Source: Hemileia vastatrix | Taxonomy: Eukaryota; Basidiomycota; Pucciniomycetes; Pucciniales; Zaghouaniaceae | Assembly: GCA_030280995.1 (NCBI GenBank) | Contig: JASXTE010000002.1 | Coordinates: forward strand, 16,684,683 to 16,748,682 | DNA: 64,000 nucleotides | Reading direction: 5' to 3' | In this document: positions 63,130 through 64,000 of the stretch, piece by piece | Position numbering within the stretch: the first letter of the stretch is position 1 | Layout of the letters: each line of letters opens with the position of its first letter | Made by a program: the position numbers and the translations under genes | The notes under the pieces: generated by a model | The model's database searches: none | What the model was told of the DNA's origin: nothing | What the model saw: the letters and a program-made list of their open reading frames with translations, nothing else

Positions 63130-63960
63130 CTATAAAAAGTGGGATTAGATTATGTTGTCAAAAAAGATGGTGGACAGATGGGGTTTTAAATATTCTATGT
63201 TTGACCTGAATAAGATTGTTAGTGTCTGGGAAGAAAAAGCTGGTGTTGCTTCTTTGGTGGACTAAAAAAACACCTGTGACATTTTAAGGAAGTGTTGGAA
63301 TATCTAGTTTTTGTGAATGATATTACTCAAGAAACTAAACTATGGATATCCTTTGGTCTGCCTTTAGTAGGAATGTTAGAATGGATGTGTCTAAGGAGTT
63401 TTCTAGGAAACTTTAGATGAAGACTGCTGCTAATGTGGAGAAAAATTACCTGACCTGGAAATTATCAAGGAGAATGTGGAGTCCTACATCAAACTAATGG
63501 CTTTGGACCACTATCAAGAATCTTTTACTCAGTATTTCAGCAAGATTAGTGAAGTACTAGCTGAAAAAAATTATATAATGGTGAGAGCTCAAGAGGCCAA
63601 GTAGGTTCATATGGTAAATCTAGTTGCTAAATTTGAGGGTAAGGTGGATAATAAGATGGTGGATCATTTGGATGACTTAAAAAGCAGCTATAAGGTTTTG
63701 TTAAAGAGACACAGAAGGTCAAAAAGGCCCCTATTATGTCCTCTTCTTCTTCTTCTTCTTATCAATCAAGGATTTTTGAGAGGAGGAATTATGGTTATAA
63801 TGGCAACAACAATTGATTCTCTGGAAATGGCAATGGTAATGGTGGAAATGGTTTTAGAGTTGGATATGGAAAACACAGAATGTGCTCTTATTGTAATGGG
63901 AGGGGTAACTGAGCAGGTTAGCACTGGGGTTTTTAGAACTACCCCCATATTTATTGTCCT
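63130..63960 (+). pseudogene. Gypsy-2-type gag fragment, decayed
   Basis: Several frames match the Gypsy-2 gag (46287-48797): TMFDLNKIV-like, a LALDxYQES..YxSKxSEVLAE block at about 63490-63570, then NKMVDHLxDL, a serine-rich run (63740-63760), a Gly/Asn-rich run and a partial CCHC knuckle (MCSYCNGRG) at about 63880. Multiple stops are present. It directly abuts the Gypsy-1 right LTR, so Gypsy-1 probably landed in an older gypsy copy. The last 60 bp of the window are not recognised. Confidence 0.75.
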
Positions 63961-64000
63961 TCACAATTCAGCTTCAATTACTTTTTTTCAGAAATTAGAC

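Overview
This window is repeat-rich, AT-rich nuclear DNA of a fungus, most likely a rust (Pucciniales). The rust assignment is inferred from a relict of the Tet-like 2OG-Fe(II) oxygenase family, which I know as strongly expanded in rusts, from a Myb/SANT-like relict of a rust-type family, from the dense load of Ty3/gypsy and Ty1/copia elements, and from short GT-AG introns. Only one locus looks like an ordinary host gene: a two-exon gene of unknown function at 18525-20336 (minus). Nearly everything else is mobile DNA.

Layout. 1-2354: the 3' end and 3' LTR of an old Ty3/gypsy element (Gypsy-1 family, copy B), lying in the LTR of another gypsy relict. 2366-8977: that relict (Gypsy-2-like, minus), with an antisense Zn2Cys6-type pseudogene that is split by a 3-kb insertion. 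8978-12387: decayed Copia-A (minus). 12510-12892: long-TIR MITE. 12924-18122: decayed Copia-B (plus). 18525-20336: host gene. 21465-27417: Copia-C (minus), structurally intact, with two 888-bp LTRs that read as identical, a 1374-aa polyprotein and AGGAA target duplications. 27418-34484: MITEs, tandem repeats, and Myb/SANT-like and Tet-like relicts. 34485-63123: a nested complex. Old Gypsy-1 (plus) was broken twice: in its reverse transcriptase by Gypsy-2 (37751-50131, minus) and in its integrase by chromodomain-bearing Gypsy-3 (51759-60450, minus). Its right LTR also took up a 261-bp CACTA-type MITE. 63130-63960: a decayed Gypsy-2-type gag.

Three observations stand out. First, Gypsy-1 carries a two-exon gene on its antisense strand beside the 3' LTR. 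It encodes a protein with the Zn2Cys6 cysteine spacing, and two diverged copies share the intron position, the branch-point-like motif and the stop codon. A gene with the same cysteine pattern sits in the same place, also antisense, in the Gypsy-2-like relict. Second, Gypsy-2 carries about 26 copies of a short stem-loop whose stem bases covary, spread through coding and non-coding parts in one orientation. Third, about 80% of the Copia-C LTR is a head-to-tail array of ten modules, each beginning GT and ending AG on the sense strand and joined with no spacer, like introns without exons.

In the retroelements, gag and pol supply capsid, protease, reverse transcriptase, RNase H and integrase. Copia-C appears fully competent by sequence. 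Gypsy-2 has long open gag and pol frames. Gypsy-3 has one long frame broken by three TAA codons. Gypsy-1, Copia-A and Copia-B are dead.
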